Below are positions 8,321 through 17,349 of a stretch of 64,000 bases of DNA, one piece after another. The translations under genes and the position numbers were made by a program. The stretch is from contig NZ_FMZO01000005.1 of assembly GCF_900101395.1 (NCBI RefSeq), positions 62,001 through 126,000 of the forward strand, written 5' to 3'. The stretch comes from Niabella drilacis. GTDB lineage: Bacteria; Bacteroidota; Bacteroidia; Chitinophagales; Chitinophagaceae. Each line of letters opens with the position of its first letter. The first letter of the stretch is position 1. The notes under the pieces were generated by a model. It searched no databases and was not told where the DNA came from. It was given only the letters and a program-made list of their open reading frames with translations.

Positions 8321-8904
8321 TATGTTCATAATTTGAAAACGCCTAAAATTAGATGCCTGGGAGGTCAATGTTTATAAAGATCTTCAATTTGTCGTTATTT
8401 GCGTTACATATTTATATGCCAGACTTACATATATCACAGGTTTGATGTGTATCTGCAATGACCGGTCCCCCACAAATGTTTTCTTATAAAGAGCGCATAT
8501 AAAGAGCCGCTAACAGGCACTCTTTTTACAAAATCATAGCTCAGATATTATTTTTCATTTTCAAGAGAAAGAAGGGGTAATATTTTCCTCACCAGGAGTC
8601 AGCAGGCAGTACTGCGTCAGGGAAGAACAGCATTATAGAAATTAAACTATGCATGAAAAGGCATTACATTTGATTACTATTTCAATAGCTGTTAGGCAGG
8701 GCTAAGTACTAAAGAGTTGTTGTTAATATGCATAGAATAGGACTTTCGTTTATAAATTCACGTTCTAACAGGCGTATATTATAGGCACTATAGAGAATTT
8801 TTGCACAAAACCTTATTTATGGATTGAAAATTGTGGTTTTGTAAAGATTGTTGGGCTCCCTGGCTCTAAAAGGTTCCCAGCGCTTTACATACATACTTTA
8901 TAAA
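8321..8904. other. intergenic stretch before the histidine kinase
   Basis: About 580 AT-rich bases between a minus-strand hypothetical and the plus-strand kinase. It has scattered A/T tracts and imperfect promoter-like boxes, but no supported gene, RNA or repeat. Confidence 0.4.
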
Positions 8905-10014
8905 ATGAATAACCAGAGTTTGGGATTATTAGCAGAAGAGAAACAGGCATTACTGGCAGCGATTGTATCCTCTTCTCAGGATGCAATAATAAGTAAAACC
9001 CTGAAGGGTATTATAACAAGTTGGAACCCCGCTGCTGAACGGCTCTTTGGATATTCAGAAAAAGAAGTACTGGGCAAGCACATATCATTGATCATACCAG
9101 AAGACCGGATACACGAAGAAGATTTTATCATACAACAAATTTCCAAAGGCTTGCGTTTGGAACATTTTGAAACGATGCGTGTTACCAGCGATGGCAGACA
9201 AATCCCTATTTCTCTTACCTTGTCACCGATATTTAATGAGCGCCATGAAATTATTGGAGCATCTAAAATTGTGCGGGATATTTCTGAAAACATTACGGCC
9301 AAGCAGGAAAAAGAACAGCTTTATGAGGAGATTAAAATGTTGAACAAAAAAAAAGACGAATTTATCGCACTGGCAACTCATGAACTAAAAACGCCCATCA
9401 CTTCTTTGCGAGGATTTTTAGAAGTATTACAAAAGAATGTTTCCCCGGATGGCATTAATTTCAGTTTGCTTGAAAGATGCAGTCGGCAAGTGAATAAATT
9501 AATAATGTTACTGAACGATCTTTTGGATGTTTCCCGCGTTCAACTTGGAAAACTTCAGCTTCGTTATGAATACTTTAATATTGTTAGTATGGCAACGGAG
9601 GTCCTCTCCAGCTTTATCCACTTTGAAAAACACACCCTCAGCGTTAAAAACAGGGAGCCCATAATCGTTTATGCTGATAGAATTCGACTGGAGCAGGTAC
9701 TTACAAACCTGGTTAATAATGCAATTAAGTATTCTCCATCAGGAGGAGACGTTGAAATAAAAATATGGGAATCACGTGACAACATTCATTTATCAGTCAG
9801 GGACGAAGGCATTGGCATTGATAATGAACATTTGGCTGAAATTTTTAGTCAGTTCTACCGGGCCGTTGATGATCAGTCAAATATTTCCGGGTTAGGAATT
9901 GGTTTATATATAAGCAAAGAAATCATTGTTCGACATGGAGGAACAATAGAAGCAAAAAGTCGGAAAGGCGGCGGATCTATTTTTACCGTTTCACTCCCGC
10001 AAAAGAAAGATTAG
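8905..10014 (+). CDS. PAS-domain sensor histidine kinase
   Basis: Predicted cytoplasmic (no membrane segment) sensor kinase. N-terminal PAS domain (about residues 15-130: SSSQDAIISKTLKGIITSWN, PAAERLFGYSEKEVLGKHIS) with PAC (EIIGASKIVRDISE), a short coiled-coil linker, HisKA with phospho-acceptor His in ATHELKTPITSLRG, and HATPase_c with N box (NLVNNAIKYSPSGG), G1 (DEGIGID) and G2 (GLGIGLYISKEI). The start was set at ATG 8905; a TTG at 8848 adds 19 unlikely residues. PAS cofactor and signal are unknown. The receiver gene 33 bases downstream is the obvious partner. Confidence 0.9.
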   Translation: MNNQSLGLLAEEKQALLAAIVSSSQDAIISKTLKGIITSWNPAAERLFGYSEKEVLGKHISLIIPEDRIHEEDFIIQQISKGLRLEHFETMRVTSDGRQIPISLTLSPIFNERHEIIGASKIVRDISENITAKQEKEQLYEEIKMLNKKKDEFIALATHELKTPITSLRGFLEVLQKNVSPDGINFSLLERCSRQVNKLIMLLNDLLDVSRVQLGKLQLRYEYFNIVSMATEVLSSFIHFEKHTLSVKNREPIIVYADRIRLEQVLTNLVNNAIKYSPSGGDVEIKIWESRDNIHLSVRDEGIGIDNEHLAEIFSQFYRAVDDQSNISGLGIGLYISKEIIVRHGGTIEAKSRKGGGSIFTVSLPQKKD

Positions 10015-10047
10015 AAACATTTTATTAAGTAATTTATTTTATTAGGT

Positions 10048-10398
10048 GTGAAAAAAGATGTTTTAATAATAGAAGATGATGATGATATACGCTATTTGAT
10101 AGAATATATTCTTAAGGGCGCACTTTATAAGGTTAGAACGGGTACTTCAGCTAAAGACCTGAATGATGCCCTTGCAGTAAAGCTTCCCGATATAATCATA
10201 CTGGATATTATGCTTCCCGATGGTAATGGTATTGATTTGTGCAAAAAGATAAAAGGAAACGGCTTAACAAACCATATACCAGTGATCATTATGTCGGCAT
10301 ATCAGTTTAGCAATGTAGAAGACGCCTGCGCTGAAGCTTTTATTAATAAACCGTTCGGCATTCATGAAGTTATCACAGCAGTGGAACAGGTTTCTTAA
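10048..10398 (+). CDS. stand-alone response regulator receiver domain
   Basis: A 116-residue CheY-like protein consisting only of a receiver domain. Acidic pocket EDDDD near residue 10, phospho-acceptor Asp in IILDIMLPDGNG, the switch residue in MSAY, and the conserved Lys in NKPFG are all present. There is no DNA-binding output domain, so it must act through protein contacts or a phosphorelay. It starts at GTG and lies 33 bases after the PAS kinase, probably in one operon. Confidence 0.9.
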   Translation: MKKDVLIIEDDDDIRYLIEYILKGALYKVRTGTSAKDLNDALAVKLPDIIILDIMLPDGNGIDLCKKIKGNGLTNHIPVIIMSAYQFSNVEDACAEAFINKPFGIHEVITAVEQVS

Positions 10399-10507
10399 AA
10401 ATAATGAACTGCTTAATGTCTGATTTTAACAATCTCCTGGAGCCAAACGGTTAGATTTGATACGTAATCATCGTTAATGCTTCAAATAAACGGAAGAACT
10501 CTCCTCT

Positions 10508-11401
10508 TCAGTTCATGCTCCTGTATTCATTAGGAGTTACGCCGGTTTTTTGCTTAAATAAGCGAGTAAAATGTTGGGGATATTTAAAGCCCAGCTCATA
10601 AGCAATTTGATTAACGGTTTTGCCAGCATCATATATCTTATTCTTTGCTGTATCTATTATTTTATTCTGGATGTATTCCTGGGCAGATTTACCGGTTTCT
10701 TTTTTGATTAAATCTCCAAAGTAGTTGGCGGACAAATGTAGCTCACCAGCACAATAAGCAACCGAAGGCAAACCAATCAGCTGCGGTTTTTCAGAGACAA
10801 AGTAACTGTTTAACAATTCTTCAAATTTTTCCAGTATGCCCCGGTTAACATTTTCGCGGGTAATAAATTGCCGGTCGTAAAACCGGGTACAATAGTTTAA
10901 AAACAGCTCAATGTTGGAAGCAATTAGTGTTTTGCTGTGCTTATCGATGGACTGGCCTAATTCATAAGTAATTTTATCAAAACATTCAAGTACAATCTTC
11001 TTCTCCCGTTCAGACAGATGAAGTGCTTCATTTGTTTGGTAAGAAAAAAAGCTGAACTCATTCATTCGCTTTCCAAGCGGCGTATTGAGTAGCAGATCCG
11101 GGTGGAAGGTCAGCGCTGTTCCTGTAGGCTGATACACTTCGGGGTTCGTTACATCGATTACCTGGCCGGGAGAAAAAAACACCAAAGTTCCTTCCTGGTA
11201 GTCATAATAATGATTACCATACCGGATATCTCCGCACTTTATGTTCTTGAGTACAATACAAAAAATATTAAAGGTCATCCGGTGACCGGACCTGGGGTCT
11301 GCCATAGAAAGATCCACAATGTTTACCAGCGGATGTAAGGTGGGGTTATTGTTGAAGACATTATAGTCGTGAACGGTATTAAAGGTGATTGCTCTTTCCA
11401 T
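10508..11401 (-). CDS. AraC-family transcriptional regulator of the adjacent redox cluster
   Basis: About 297 residues. The N-terminal half is a cupin-like sensing domain (LVNIVDLSMADPRSGHRMTF...YDYQEGTLVFFSPGQVIDV). The C-terminal AraC DNA-binding domain carries LHLSANYFGDLIKKETGKSA and then VNQIAYELGFKYPQHFTRLF, KQKTGVTPNEYR. The start at 11401 (MERAITFNTVHDYN) is preferred over 11464. It is divergent from the aldo-keto reductase gene. Two matching 37-bp sites, one in this divergent region and one before the flavodoxin, are the best candidates for its operators. Regulators next to aldo-keto reductase/flavodoxin sets often respond to reactive electrophiles, but the ligand here is unknown. 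Confidence 0.9.
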   Translation of the reverse strand: MERAITFNTVHDYNVFNNNPTLHPLVNIVDLSMADPRSGHRMTFNIFCIVLKNIKCGDIRYGNHYYDYQEGTLVFFSPGQVIDVTNPEVYQPTGTALTFHPDLLLNTPLGKRMNEFSFFSYQTNEALHLSEREKKIVLECFDKITYELGQSIDKHSKTLIASNIELFLNYCTRFYDRQFITRENVNRGILEKFEELLNSYFVSEKPQLIGLPSVAYCAGELHLSANYFGDLIKKETGKSAQEYIQNKIIDTAKNKIYDAGKTVNQIAYELGFKYPQHFTRLFKQKTGVTPNEYRSMN

Positions 11402-11466
11402 ATCCTTGTTTTCTAATGTAAAAGTACAAACTCCCTGATAACAGAAGCTTTTCCTCACATCCAATC

Positions 11467-11503
11467 AGTAATAATGGTAGTAAAACCAGTAATCTGTATA
11501 CCA
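11467..11503 (+). promoter_or_regulatory. operator copy 1, upstream of aldo-keto reductase
   Basis: A 37-bp site matching 13659-13695 at 32 of 37 positions. It contains AGTAAT-like repeats and a near-inverted TGGTAG...ATACCA pair. Twenty bases after it lies GAACTTTG (11524-11531), a -7 box one base off TAnnTTTG. The predicted transcription start falls roughly 20 bases before the reductase ATG. Probable activator site for the divergent AraC protein. Confidence 0.7.
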
Positions 11504-11545
11504 ATAGCCTCATTTTCAGATCGGAACTTTGCACTATTCAATTAA

Positions 11546-12541
<996 letters not shown>

Positions 12542-12565
12542 AATTGTATAGTAACTATTAATAAA

Positions 12566-13663
12566 ATGAAAAGGAAAACAGCAGATTATAAACAAATGGG
12601 CAAACAGCGATCTGGTATTTATTTATTGGTAATTCTTGTATTTGGCATTGCATCTTGTGTGTCAACGAAACCACATTCAAGTGGCAATTTGATCATTAAA
12701 CAGCAAGGGGCGTTTTCGGCAGGTGGTACGGTGGTTAAAAGTGAAGGTGAATTCGATGCCTTAAAACCGTGGAATGTGCAGCAGGGCGGGCAAACCCGGC
12801 ATGGCGACCATGCTGATGTTTTTTACCAGATTCCTGAAAATGCAAAACGCTATTCAATGGTATTCCTACACGGCTATGGTCAATCCCGCCGCAGTTGGCA
12901 AACTACTGCCGATGGCAGAGAGGGCTTTGCTGATATTTTCTTGCGAAAAGGATATGGAGTTTATCTTGTTGACCAGCCGGGCCGCGGCGATGCAGGACAA
13001 ACCACAAAGCCGGGACAAATCACAGCAACACCTGATGACCAAACCTGGTTTACGCAATTTCGTATAGGTTTGTATCCCAGTTTTAACGAAGGTGTACAAT
13101 TTCCAAAAGACGAAAAATCGTTGGATCAGTTTTACCGGATGATGACGCCTAACACCGGAAATGTAGATGAATCAACTATCGTCAATGCCATGTCGGCCGT
13201 TTTTGATAGAACGGGTGATGGCATCTTGTTTACCCATTCCGCCGGCGGTTCTCCCGGTTGGAAAACGGCTATCCAAAATAGCCGGGTAAAGGCCATCGTA
13301 GCCATAGAGCCGGGCGGATTTACTTTTCCCGAAGGCGAAGTTCCTGAAGGTAATCGTGGTGGTAAAGGTGTGCCGCTTAACGAGTTTTTGAAATTAACCA
13401 AAATACCTATCGTGATTTACTACGGCGACTATATACCCAAAGAAGAAACCAACGCGGCTTCGCTTAACTTTTGGCGTAATGTGCTGGCCACTGCAAGGCA
13501 ATGGGCAAAAGTTGTAAACGCGCATGGCGGTGACGCCACCATTGTTCATTTGCCGGAAATAGGGATTAGGGGCAATACACATTTCATCATGTCAGATTTG
13601 AATAATGGTCAAATCGCCGACCAGTTATCCAAATGGTTACAACAAAAAGGACTGGATAAGTAA
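12566..13663 (+). CDS. exported alpha/beta hydrolase lipoprotein
   Basis: A 365-residue alpha/beta hydrolase-fold protein. After a polar N-terminus comes a hydrophobic segment ending in the lipobox LVFGIASC, so it is probably a lipoprotein. The body has the oxyanion-loop motif FLHGYGQSRRSW, nucleophile elbow THSAGGSPGW (Ser), an acidic segment near YYGDYIPKEE and a His in GNTHFIMSD near the C-terminus. It acts on an unknown ester or lactone. It follows the aldo-keto reductase by 25 bases, and its stop lies inside the second operator copy, so it ends the first transcription unit. Confidence 0.85.
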   Translation: MKRKTADYKQMGKQRSGIYLLVILVFGIASCVSTKPHSSGNLIIKQQGAFSAGGTVVKSEGEFDALKPWNVQQGGQTRHGDHADVFYQIPENAKRYSMVFLHGYGQSRRSWQTTADGREGFADIFLRKGYGVYLVDQPGRGDAGQTTKPGQITATPDDQTWFTQFRIGLYPSFNEGVQFPKDEKSLDQFYRMMTPNTGNVDESTIVNAMSAVFDRTGDGILFTHSAGGSPGWKTAIQNSRVKAIVAIEPGGFTFPEGEVPEGNRGGKGVPLNEFLKLTKIPIVIYYGDYIPKEETNAASLNFWRNVLATARQWAKVVNAHGGDATIVHLPEIGIRGNTHFIMSDLNNGQIADQLSKWLQQKGLDK

Positions 13664-13695
13664 TATTGGTAGTAATTCCAGTAATCCGTCTACCA
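13659..13695 (+). promoter_or_regulatory. operator copy 2, upstream of flavodoxin operon
   Basis: A 37-bp site matching 11467-11503 (32/37). It contains three AGTAAT units (13659, 13671, 13680) and a perfect inverted pair TGGTAG-N17-CTACCA. A -7 box GAACTTTG at 13716-13723 begins exactly 20 bases after the site, the same spacing as copy 1. It overlaps the last codons of the preceding hydrolase gene. Confidence 0.72.
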
Positions 13696-13744
13696 TAAAA
13701 CTTCTTTGTCCTTTAGAACTTTGTATCATTAAATGACAGCAGAA

Positions 13745-14395
13745 ATGAAGCGGGTTAAATTATACGGGTTATTACTAAACATTTTTCTTTTAATGCTCAC
13801 CTCCTGTTCAGGGGCGGAAGCACTGGCATCTGAGAAAGAAAACCCTTTAACTGAAAAAGGCGAATTACCGAAAGATAAAAAAGTGCTGATCGTTTACTTA
13901 TCAAGAACAAAAAACACCAAAGCCGTAGCCGAAATAATTCATAAAAAAACAGGTGGCGACCTGGTGGCGCTGGAATTAAAAACGCCATACCCCGCCGATT
14001 ATAAAAAAACGGTAGATCAGGTGGCCAGAGAAAACGAAACGGGGTTTTTGCAGCCACTAAAAACAACTATTGATAGCATTGAAAAATACGATGTAGTTCT
14101 TATAGGCTTTCCTACCTGGAGTATGCAATTACCTCCACCTATGAAAAGCTTTTTAAAGCAATATGACCTGAGTGGGAAAACAGTAGTTCCTTTTAATACC
14201 AATGCCGGATACGGTGTTGGCAGCAGCTTTGAAACGGTAAAGCAGCTTTGCCCGAAGAGTAAAGTTCTGGAAGGCTTTTCTACCAAAGGCGGTATAGAAA
14301 GAGACGGAATTTTATTTGTGATGCAAGGTGACAAAGAAAAGCAGGTACAGATAGCGGTACAAAACTGGTTGAATAAAATAGGCTTTGTAAAATGA
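13745..14395 (+). CDS. flavodoxin-like lipoprotein
   Basis: An FMN-binding flavodoxin fold. The phosphate-binding loop follows the first strand (VLIVYLSRTKNTKAVAEII), and later loops read GFPTWSMQLPPPMKSFL and TNAGYGVGSSFETVKQLCP. The N-terminus (MKRVKLYGLLLNIFLLMLTSC) is a lipoprotein signal, so the protein is predicted to be exported, which is unusual for a cytoplasmic-type redox carrier. The start at 13745 is chosen because the predicted transcription start (near 13730) leaves almost no leader for the ATG at 13733. It heads the second unit of the AraC-linked cluster. Confidence 0.88.
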   Translation: MKRVKLYGLLLNIFLLMLTSCSGAEALASEKENPLTEKGELPKDKKVLIVYLSRTKNTKAVAEIIHKKTGGDLVALELKTPYPADYKKTVDQVARENETGFLQPLKTTIDSIEKYDVVLIGFPTWSMQLPPPMKSFLKQYDLSGKTVVPFNTNAGYGVGSSFETVKQLCPKSKVLEGFSTKGGIERDGILFVMQGDKEKQVQIAVQNWLNKIGFVK

Positions 14396-14437
14396 TAAAA
14401 AGCAAACGCTTTAACGCTTCAAAAGGATAAATATAAA

Positions 14438-15499
14438 ATGAAAAAATTAACATCAATAATCGCAATAGCAACGTCACTCGCTGCTACTGATATGGTAAAT
14501 GCGCAATCTACAGAAAAGAAGTATCAACAAAACCCCTTTACATTGGTATATGATGGGGCAATAACGAGGAATGAAAAAGGGGAAGTAAATATTCACCCTG
14601 TAACCTATAAACTAAACGGGATCGATATAGCAGCGAATATTTATACGCCGGCCAACTACGATACTTCAAAGAAATATCCGGCAGTAGTGGTAGCACATCC
14701 TAACGGAGGTATAAAAGAACAAACTGCCGGGTTATATGCCCAGCGCCTGGCAGAAAACGGATATATTACTATTGCTGCGGATGCTGCGTACCAGGGCGCG
14801 AGTGGAGGAGAACCTCGCCATACAGATAAACCTCAATACCGGACTGAAGATATTCGCGGCATGGCTGATTTTATTGGCCAGTATGCAGGGGTTGATGCCA
14901 ACCGCCTGGGTGTTTTGGGTATTTGCGGTGGTGGTGGTTATACACTGAAAGCTGCCCAATCGGATAAACGGTTTAAAGCTGTGGCAACATTGAGCATGTT
15001 TAATTCTGGCGAGGTAAGACGCAACGGGTTTCAGAATTCGCAATTAGCTACCATACAGGAACGCTTAAAACAAGCTTCAGATGCGCGTGCGCAGGAGGCC
15101 GCCGGTGGTAAAATGCTGTATTCGGGAGTAGCGAGTATTACAGATGAGGAAATTGCCAAAACCCCGACCGATCTGTATCGGGAAGGATTTGAATACTATT
15201 ATAGAACCCATGCACATCCCAATTCAACCTTTTTGTACACCACGAGCAGCTTAATGGACCTGATGAGCTGGGATGCTACCGATCAGATTGAATTAATCAA
15301 CCAGTCCCTCTTAATGATGGCGGGAAGTAAGGCCGATACAAAATATATGACAGATGAAGCGTTTAAAAAAGCAACAAATGCAAAAAACAAAGAATTATTT
15401 CTGATTGATGGCGCTACTCATATACAAACCTATTGGAAGCCGGAATATGTAAATAAGGCAGTTAATAAACTTGTTGATTTTTTTGGCAAGAATCTATAA
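14438..15499 (+). CDS. exported dienelactone-hydrolase-like alpha/beta hydrolase
   Basis: A 353-residue protein with a Sec signal peptide (MKKLTSIIAIATSLAATDMVNAQ). The alpha/beta hydrolase core shows VVVAHPNGGIKEQT (oxyanion region), nucleophile elbow LGICGGGGYTLKAA and the catalytic His in DGATHIQTYW. The elbow carries Cys, not Ser, at the nucleophile position, as in dienelactone hydrolases. The substrate is probably a lactone or activated ester. It is 43 bases downstream of the flavodoxin in the same run. Confidence 0.85.
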   Translation: MKKLTSIIAIATSLAATDMVNAQSTEKKYQQNPFTLVYDGAITRNEKGEVNIHPVTYKLNGIDIAANIYTPANYDTSKKYPAVVVAHPNGGIKEQTAGLYAQRLAENGYITIAADAAYQGASGGEPRHTDKPQYRTEDIRGMADFIGQYAGVDANRLGVLGICGGGGYTLKAAQSDKRFKAVATLSMFNSGEVRRNGFQNSQLATIQERLKQASDARAQEAAGGKMLYSGVASITDEEIAKTPTDLYREGFEYYYRTHAHPNSTFLYTTSSLMDLMSWDATDQIELINQSLLMMAGSKADTKYMTDEAFKKATNAKNKELFLIDGATHIQTYWKPEYVNKAVNKLVDFFGKNL

Positions 15500-15512
15500 A
15501 ATCATTTTCAGT

Positions 15513-15959
15513 ATGAAAAAAGTAATGCTCGGCCTGTTTTTAGCTATTGCAGGTACACAATGGTCAGCCGCACAAAATTTCACCGCAGACCAGGAAATTA
15601 TTAAGCTATCGAGGGAAAAGTGGCAGTGGATGGCAGATAAAAATGTTGCCGTTCTGGACAGCCTTTTTGATGAGAAATCTATGTTTGTTCACATGGGCGG
15701 CTCCTGGGGAAAGCAGCGCGAACTTGAAACAATTAAAAGCGGCGGCATTTGGTATAAGAAAGCAGATATTCACGAGGTCTCCGTGAAAGTAATTGATAAT
15801 ACGGCCATTCTTTTAAATAGAATAGACCTGTTAGCTGTTGTAGGTGGCAATGAAGTAACGAACCCGTTTATGGTCACCGAGGTTTATGTAAAACAGAACG
15901 GCAATTGGAAATTAGGTGTATTATCGTTTACCAGGCTATTGACTCCCGGCGGCAGATAA
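15513..15959 (+). CDS. exported NTF2-like (SnoaL-type) protein
   Basis: A 148-residue protein with a signal peptide (MKKVMLGLFLAIAGTQWSAAQ) and an NTF2-like cone-shaped fold: FTADQEIIKLSREKWQWMA helix, DSLFDEKSMFVHMGG, strands DIHEVSVKVIDNTAILLN, and EVYVKQNGNWKLGVLSFTRL at the C-terminus. Members act as small-molecule isomerases or as ligand-binding partners; no specific reaction can be named. The ATG lies 14 bases after the previous stop. It sits within the exported redox/hydrolase run. Confidence 0.8.
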   Translation: MKKVMLGLFLAIAGTQWSAAQNFTADQEIIKLSREKWQWMADKNVAVLDSLFDEKSMFVHMGGSWGKQRELETIKSGGIWYKKADIHEVSVKVIDNTAILLNRIDLLAVVGGNEVTNPFMVTEVYVKQNGNWKLGVLSFTRLLTPGGR

Positions 15960-15982
15960 AGCCACCGAAAACCTTTTGTGGC

Positions 15983-16720
15983 ATGAAAACATTTAAACTT
16001 TTTATAGGGTTGGCAATTGTATTAAGTATTGCTCCCTTTGCGTTAAATGCTCAAAGTGATCCGGAAAAAAGAGTAATCTTGACCCTCAGGGAGCAAAGCA
16101 TTATCAGAATCGCTGCTGTTGCAGGAAAGGGTGACCTGTCAAAACTTAAAGCAGAGCTGAATGCCGGATTGGAGGCAGGCTTGACGGTAAACCAGATCAA
16201 GGAAGTTCTTGTTCATTTATATGCCTATGCCGGGTTCCCGCGCAGCCTTCGCGGACTACAGACATTTATGGCCGTATTGGATGAACGTAAGGCTAAAGGT
16301 ATTAATGATATTATGGGTGCGAAGGCATCACCGATCCGTAGTGAACATAGTAAGTATGAACGGGGTAAAGCCATCCTTGAAAAATTAACCGGAGTACCGG
16401 AGGCAGGACCTAAAACGGGTTATGCTGCATTTGCTCCGGAAATAGAGGTCTTCCTTAAAGAACACCTGTTTGCTGATATTTTTGAACGCGATGTACTGAC
16501 CTATGCCGAAAGAGAATGGGTAACGGTATCAGTACTCAGCAGTATCGGAGGCGTAGAACCCATGCTGCGCTCACACTTGAATATCTGTCTGAATGTGGGA
16601 ATAGCACCTGACCAGTTGCAGCAATTTACAGAAGTTATTAAGCAGGCGATTGGCAGAAAGGAAGCCAGGAATGCAAAGAAGGTGGTGAGTGAGGTGTTGA
16701 AGAATAAGAGTAAAAAATAA
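15983..16720 (+). CDS. exported carboxymuconolactone decarboxylase family protein
   Basis: About 245 residues: a signal peptide (MKTFKLFIGLAIVLSIAPFALNAQ), then two CMD/AhpD-like helical repeats. The first is around residues 35-105 (LREQSIIRIAAVAGKGD, LTVNQIKEVLVHLYAYAGFP); the second is around 150-225 (LTYAEREWVTVSVLSSIGG, HLNICLNVGIAPDQLQQF). No CxxC motif, so the carboxymuconolactone-type rather than the AhpD peroxidase type is likely. Start at 15983; an earlier in-frame ATG inside the previous gene lacks a sensible signal. Role in lactone or quinone processing is inferred from family and neighbours. Confidence 0.87.
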   Translation: MKTFKLFIGLAIVLSIAPFALNAQSDPEKRVILTLREQSIIRIAAVAGKGDLSKLKAELNAGLEAGLTVNQIKEVLVHLYAYAGFPRSLRGLQTFMAVLDERKAKGINDIMGAKASPIRSEHSKYERGKAILEKLTGVPEAGPKTGYAAFAPEIEVFLKEHLFADIFERDVLTYAEREWVTVSVLSSIGGVEPMLRSHLNICLNVGIAPDQLQQFTEVIKQAIGRKEARNAKKVVSEVLKNKSKK

Positions 16721-16737
16721 GTATTTAAACGGTAATA

Positions 16738-17232
16738 ATGAAAAGAATAAATTTTAATGGACATTTCTTATTGGTGTTTTGCGTTGTTGCGGGTATACTA
16801 TCGTGCAATGAAACCAAAGAAAAATCTCAGGAAAATACAAATGCGGATATCATTTTCCCAAAAGGTGAAAAGATCTCCAATAATAATTTTACAGGGACGG
16901 CCTGGTTAAAATCGCTGGTAAACGCGGATAGCGTCAACCAGATAGCAGTGGGCAGCGTTACTTTTGAACCCGGAGCCAGAACCAAATGGCATTCTCACCC
17001 CGCGGGTCAGATAATCCTGGCACTGGACGGAATCGGGTATTACCAGGAAAAGGGGCAGCCAAAGAAAGTGTTGAGAAAAGGTGATGTTATAAAATGTTCG
17101 CCTGATATTCCGCATTGGCACGGTGCCAGCGTTGATACCGCGTTTGTACAGATCGCTATAACCGGCAGGGAAAAGGGGGAAACCGTTTGGCTGGAATTTG
17201 TAACTGATAAAGAATATAATTCTCGGCTATAA
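16738..17232 (+). CDS. cupin-domain lipoprotein
   Basis: A 164-residue protein with a lipoprotein signal (LLVFCVVAGILSC) and one cupin barrel. Metal-ligand motifs: KWHSHPAGQIILALDGIGYY (two His, then Gln) and CSPDIPHWHGA (His). This group is often annotated as '(R)-mandelonitrile lyase-like' and is commonly found next to carboxymuconolactone decarboxylases. It is the last gene of the exported run, 17 bases after the preceding stop. The actual reaction is unknown. Confidence 0.85.
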   Translation: MKRINFNGHFLLVFCVVAGILSCNETKEKSQENTNADIIFPKGEKISNNNFTGTAWLKSLVNADSVNQIAVGSVTFEPGARTKWHSHPAGQIILALDGIGYYQEKGQPKKVLRKGDVIKCSPDIPHWHGASVDTAFVQIAITGREKGETVWLEFVTDKEYNSRL

Positions 17233-17349
17233 AAACTTAATACACTAAGGCAGCTACCTAAGATTATATTGGAGCAAAGCACATTATATAGACCTATACT
17301 GGCCTAAAGTAACCTGCTGTCGAAGAGCTACCTCTTTCGTCCTTCATTT

